Assembly (NCBI RefSeq): GCF_030867095.1
Contig: NC_081835.1
Span: 43,569,892-43,633,891, forward strand
DNA from: Alligator mississippiensis
Lineage: Eukaryota > Chordata > Crocodylia > Alligatoridae
DNA: 64,000 bases
Reading direction: 5' to 3'
Of the stretch, positions 61,098 to 64,000 are shown piece by piece. Numbering within the stretch: position 1 is the stretch's first letter; every line of letters starts with the position of its first letter. The notes below the pieces were generated by a model. It was given only the letters and a program-made list of their open reading frames with translations, searched no databases and had not been told where the DNA came from. A program made the position numbers and the translations under genes.

Positions 61098-63742
61098 ATG
61101 GAGCTGTACCAGGTGCGAGCCAGGGACCTGGATGCCTGGATTGCAGACAACCTGCAGCCCAGCGAGGAGTTCCAGCAGCAGGTGAAGGATACGGTCCGGA
61201 GGATCTGTGACTTCCTGAAGGAGCAGTGCTTTGAAGACATCAAGGTGGACAAGACAGTGAAGGTGAGGTCTCTAGACCCTCACCTACCCAGGTCCCCCTT
61301 GTCCGGCCAGTGAAGGAAAGGTTGTCAGGGAGAAAGGGAGGGAGCTGTTGGCTTGGTTTTGCTGGAAGAGGTGGGTCCAGAGACTCACCGGCTAAACCTG
61401 GTTTGAGGTCCGAACTACCTCAGCCAGGACAGGCCAAGGGACGGGGTCAAAGCGGTGCTGGCATGTCGTGGGGCAGGCCGAACAGACCTGATCCAAGCTT
61501 ATTCCAGGCCCTCTCCGGGGAGAGCATACCACTTAGTCTCGTAGTCCGTCCACGAGCCCGTAGCGGGGAAGAAGGGCTCAGTTCCGGCACTGAGTTTTGT
61601 CTCTGACAAAAGGCTGCCAAAAGGCTTTGCTTTTCCTGCTTTGGAGAGGACAGGCACAAGGAGGGAGGAGGGCAGAGGGAGGAAAATCAGCACTGGGTGG
61701 TGGGTTGCTGCGGCAGGGTGGGGGCGGGCGGCTGGCTCATCTCTCCCGCCCTGGAGACCCCCTGGGCTGCTCTGGGAAGGTCCCGTCCCCTCCCTGGTTT
61801 ACACGGGGGCGGGCAGAGCTGGCTTGGCTGACTCGGCACCCGGGCAGGATGAAGTGGAAGAGGAGGGTGCGTGAGCAGACTGAGACCGGAGGAAAGGCAG
61901 AGCGGGGAGCTCTTCTGCAAGCGGTCGAGGTCCTCGCTGTCCCAGCAGTGCTGGTCAGCATCCTCCCTCAGGCTCAGGACAGGCAGCTTCCCTGCACTCA
62001 GTTCTATATCTGTTCTGCACCTTCCCCTTCGTCTCCTTTAAGATTACACTGCCAATCCCCTTTCCTAACTGGTCACGGCTGAGTAATCAGAAGGCAACTC
62101 CTGCTGAAGACCTCAGTGGAAACAGCAGCATTAGCACAGTCTGGGGAGCGATGTGTGTGCCGTCATAACACTTTGTATTGCTGCTTGACACCCCATGAGC
62201 CTGGAGCCAGGGCAGCACTTGCTTCACAGGGGCAGCGTGGCTGAGCTGGCCTTGGAGGAGGTCCCACAGCTCCCGGCCTTTCTGCACCCCAGAGCGATGG
62301 AGTGGGGAGTGGGTGCACTTGAGCCAATGGTTCTGTTCCTTTGCAGGGCGGCTCTGCAGGGAAGGGGACGGCCTTGAAGAATAATTCGGACGCGGATCTG
62401 GTCCTTTTCCTCAACTGCTTCACCAGCTACCAGGACCAGGTGGAGAAACGTGCATCCGTGATCAGCACCATCGAAAACCAGCTGAATCGGTGCCGACAAT
62501 CACTCGCCTTCAACATCGACGTTGAAGTCTCTCAGCCAAAAGGAAAGAGCACCCCTCCGCGCTCACTCTGCATCACCATCCAGTCGAAGAAGCGGCGGGA
62601 GTCCATTGAGGTGGACGTGCTCCCAGCCTACAACGCCCTAGGTAGGAACGTTCCCTTGATCTGATCCCTGTGCCTTCTCTGGGCCATGAGGCCCAGCCAC
62701 AAGGGATCCTGGGGGCCCTGCAGAGCCAGTGTCCCACAGGCCCTGGGGCTGACCTGGAGAGAGGAACTTGTGGGGAGGGGGCTGGGTCTTGTACCCGGGC
62801 AGGGCCTCCAGGCCAGGGTGTTGCTGAGAGCCATGTGGTCCCCCATCAGCCCTGCACATGCTGGACCTGGCCCAGTAAGTGGTGTGACACCAGGATGACC
62901 CCCAACCACTCCACTCTCTCCCCCAGGGCATGTGACTCCTGGCTGCAGACCCCATCCCCAGGTCTATGTGGACCTGATCCAGGCTGGATATGGCCCCAGC
63001 ACATTCTCCACCACCTTCACTGAGCTGCAGAAGAACTTTGTGAAGCGCCGCCCGGCCAAGCTCAAGAACCTGCTGCGCCTCGTCAAGCACTGGTACAAGA
63101 AGGTAAGGGGCCCGGTCCTGCCCCCGCACACGCAGGGCAGCAGGGACACACCGGCACAGCCAGTTTCCCCAAGGCACCAAGAGATCTCACCAGCCAGCCT
63201 GACATCAGGCTCCCGGCTTTGGTCCCGCAGGTCTGTGTGTTTCTGGGCAGGGACAAGTCCTGCTCTGACCCCCCAAATTCCTGTGCCTCTTGCCAGCACC
63301 ACCACAGACAGCAAGCCAGGGACAGGGCCCCAATCCCCTTGCTCCGCGCGCACAAACGCACCCTCTCACTAACTAGTCTCATGCCGCCAACCCCCTGCCC
63401 AAGCAGCTGGCTCCTCTAGTGACTGTGGGGCTGGACCGCAGGGGACCGGGGTATGACCCCAGCAGCCCCCCCATCTCAGCTGGCTCCCTTTCTTTAACAG
63501 TACCTGCTCGAGAGCTACACCCTGTCAGTCCTTCCCACCAAGTATGCCCTAGAGCTGCTGACCATCTACGCCTGGGAGAGGGGCACCGAAAGAGCAGAGA
63601 GGTTCAGCACGGCCGAGGGCTTCTGCACCGTCATGGAGCTGTTGTGCCGGTACCAAGAGCTCTGTGTCTACTGGACCGAGTTCTACGACTTCCAGCACCC
63701 CGTGGTGGGGGCCCACATCAAGCAACAGCTAAAGAACCAGCG
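61098..63742 (+). CDS. OASL: OASL-type gene, copy 3 (5' part, exons 1-4)
   Basis: Exons 61098-61262, 62347-62641, 62927-63102 and 63501-63742 are present; exons 5 and 6 would lie beyond the window. Encoded residues agree with copies 1 and 2, including [16 protein letters not shown] and IEVDVLPAY. Truncation is only by the window edge. Whether copy 3 keeps the ubiquitin-like exon cannot be seen here. Confidence 0.9.
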
Positions 63743-64000
63743 GTGAGAGCAGTGTCACTCATGTCACGCGGCTCCTCCCCATCCCATCCCATCCCATCCC
63801 ATCCCATCCCTGCCCTGCCTGGCCAGGACTGGTCCTGGTCCTGGTCCTGGTCCTGGTCCTGGTCTGGGGAGGCACCCATTGGGGCGGGCAGGTGCACTTG
63901 AGTGAAATACACCCCCAAGAGAGAGAATGGGCAGTTCTGCTCAGGATGCACCAGCCAGCCCCTGCTGGACCTCCAAAGCCTCAGGCATGTCCAGGCATGC

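Larger units (their letters stand above)
59955..64000 (+). repeat. Tandem array unit 3 (cut by window end)
   Basis: Offset 9619 from unit 2. Identical in the compared exons and introns; the CATCC repeat behind exon 4 is two units (10 bases) shorter. It runs off the window inside intron 4 of the gene, so the array length is unknown. Confidence 0.95.

Overview
The window is vertebrate nuclear DNA. It has GT-AG introns, AATAAA polyadenylation signals, many old CR1 LINE fragments on the minus strand, MIR-like SINEs and several non-autonomous hAT elements. CR1 dominance, recognisable MIR pieces and a fairly GC-rich single-copy background point to a non-avian sauropsid, most likely a crocodilian or a turtle. 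This is inferred from repeat style; no species is identified.

Region 1 (1-4909) is noncoding upstream DNA with SINE remnants. Region 2 (4910-about 32990) is one complete plus-strand gene for a secreted class 3 semaphorin. It has 17 coding exons (4954-31774) encoding 766 residues, and the best match by recall is SEMA3B. All introns keep GT-AG ends. Introns 3, 12 and 16 hold transposon insertions.

Region 3 (33000-40714) is intergenic and rich in transposons. It holds a hAT-type element (35644-37165) that contains an inverted CR1 fold-back and a minisatellite, a degraded plus-strand CR1-like stretch, and a 5'-truncated minus-strand CR1 with reverse transcriptase motifs.

Region 4 (40715-64000) is a head-to-tail array of a 9.62-kb unit: two full copies (40715-50335, 50336-59954) and the first 4.05 kb of a third. 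Each unit carries its own interferon-response-type promoter motifs and one six-exon OASL-type gene: an oligoadenylate synthetase core followed by two ubiquitin-like domains, 518 residues. The coding parts I compared translate identically in all copies. The differences seen are one base near the left border and length or sequence changes in microsatellites. Unlike human OASL, these genes keep the P-loop and all three catalytic aspartates, and the second ubiquitin-like domain ends in LRLRGG followed by a 15-residue tail. Each complete unit also carries, downstream of the gene and on the opposite strand, a decayed OAS fragment (exon 3, intron 2 and the end of exon 2), and then a dead hAT transposase fragment near the unit border.

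The two gene families are functionally unrelated: axon guidance and secreted signalling versus innate antiviral RNA sensing. The main point of interest is the recent amplification of a potentially active OAS-ubiquitin-like fusion gene together with its promoter. A collapsed or artificially expanded assembly is the main alternative to check.
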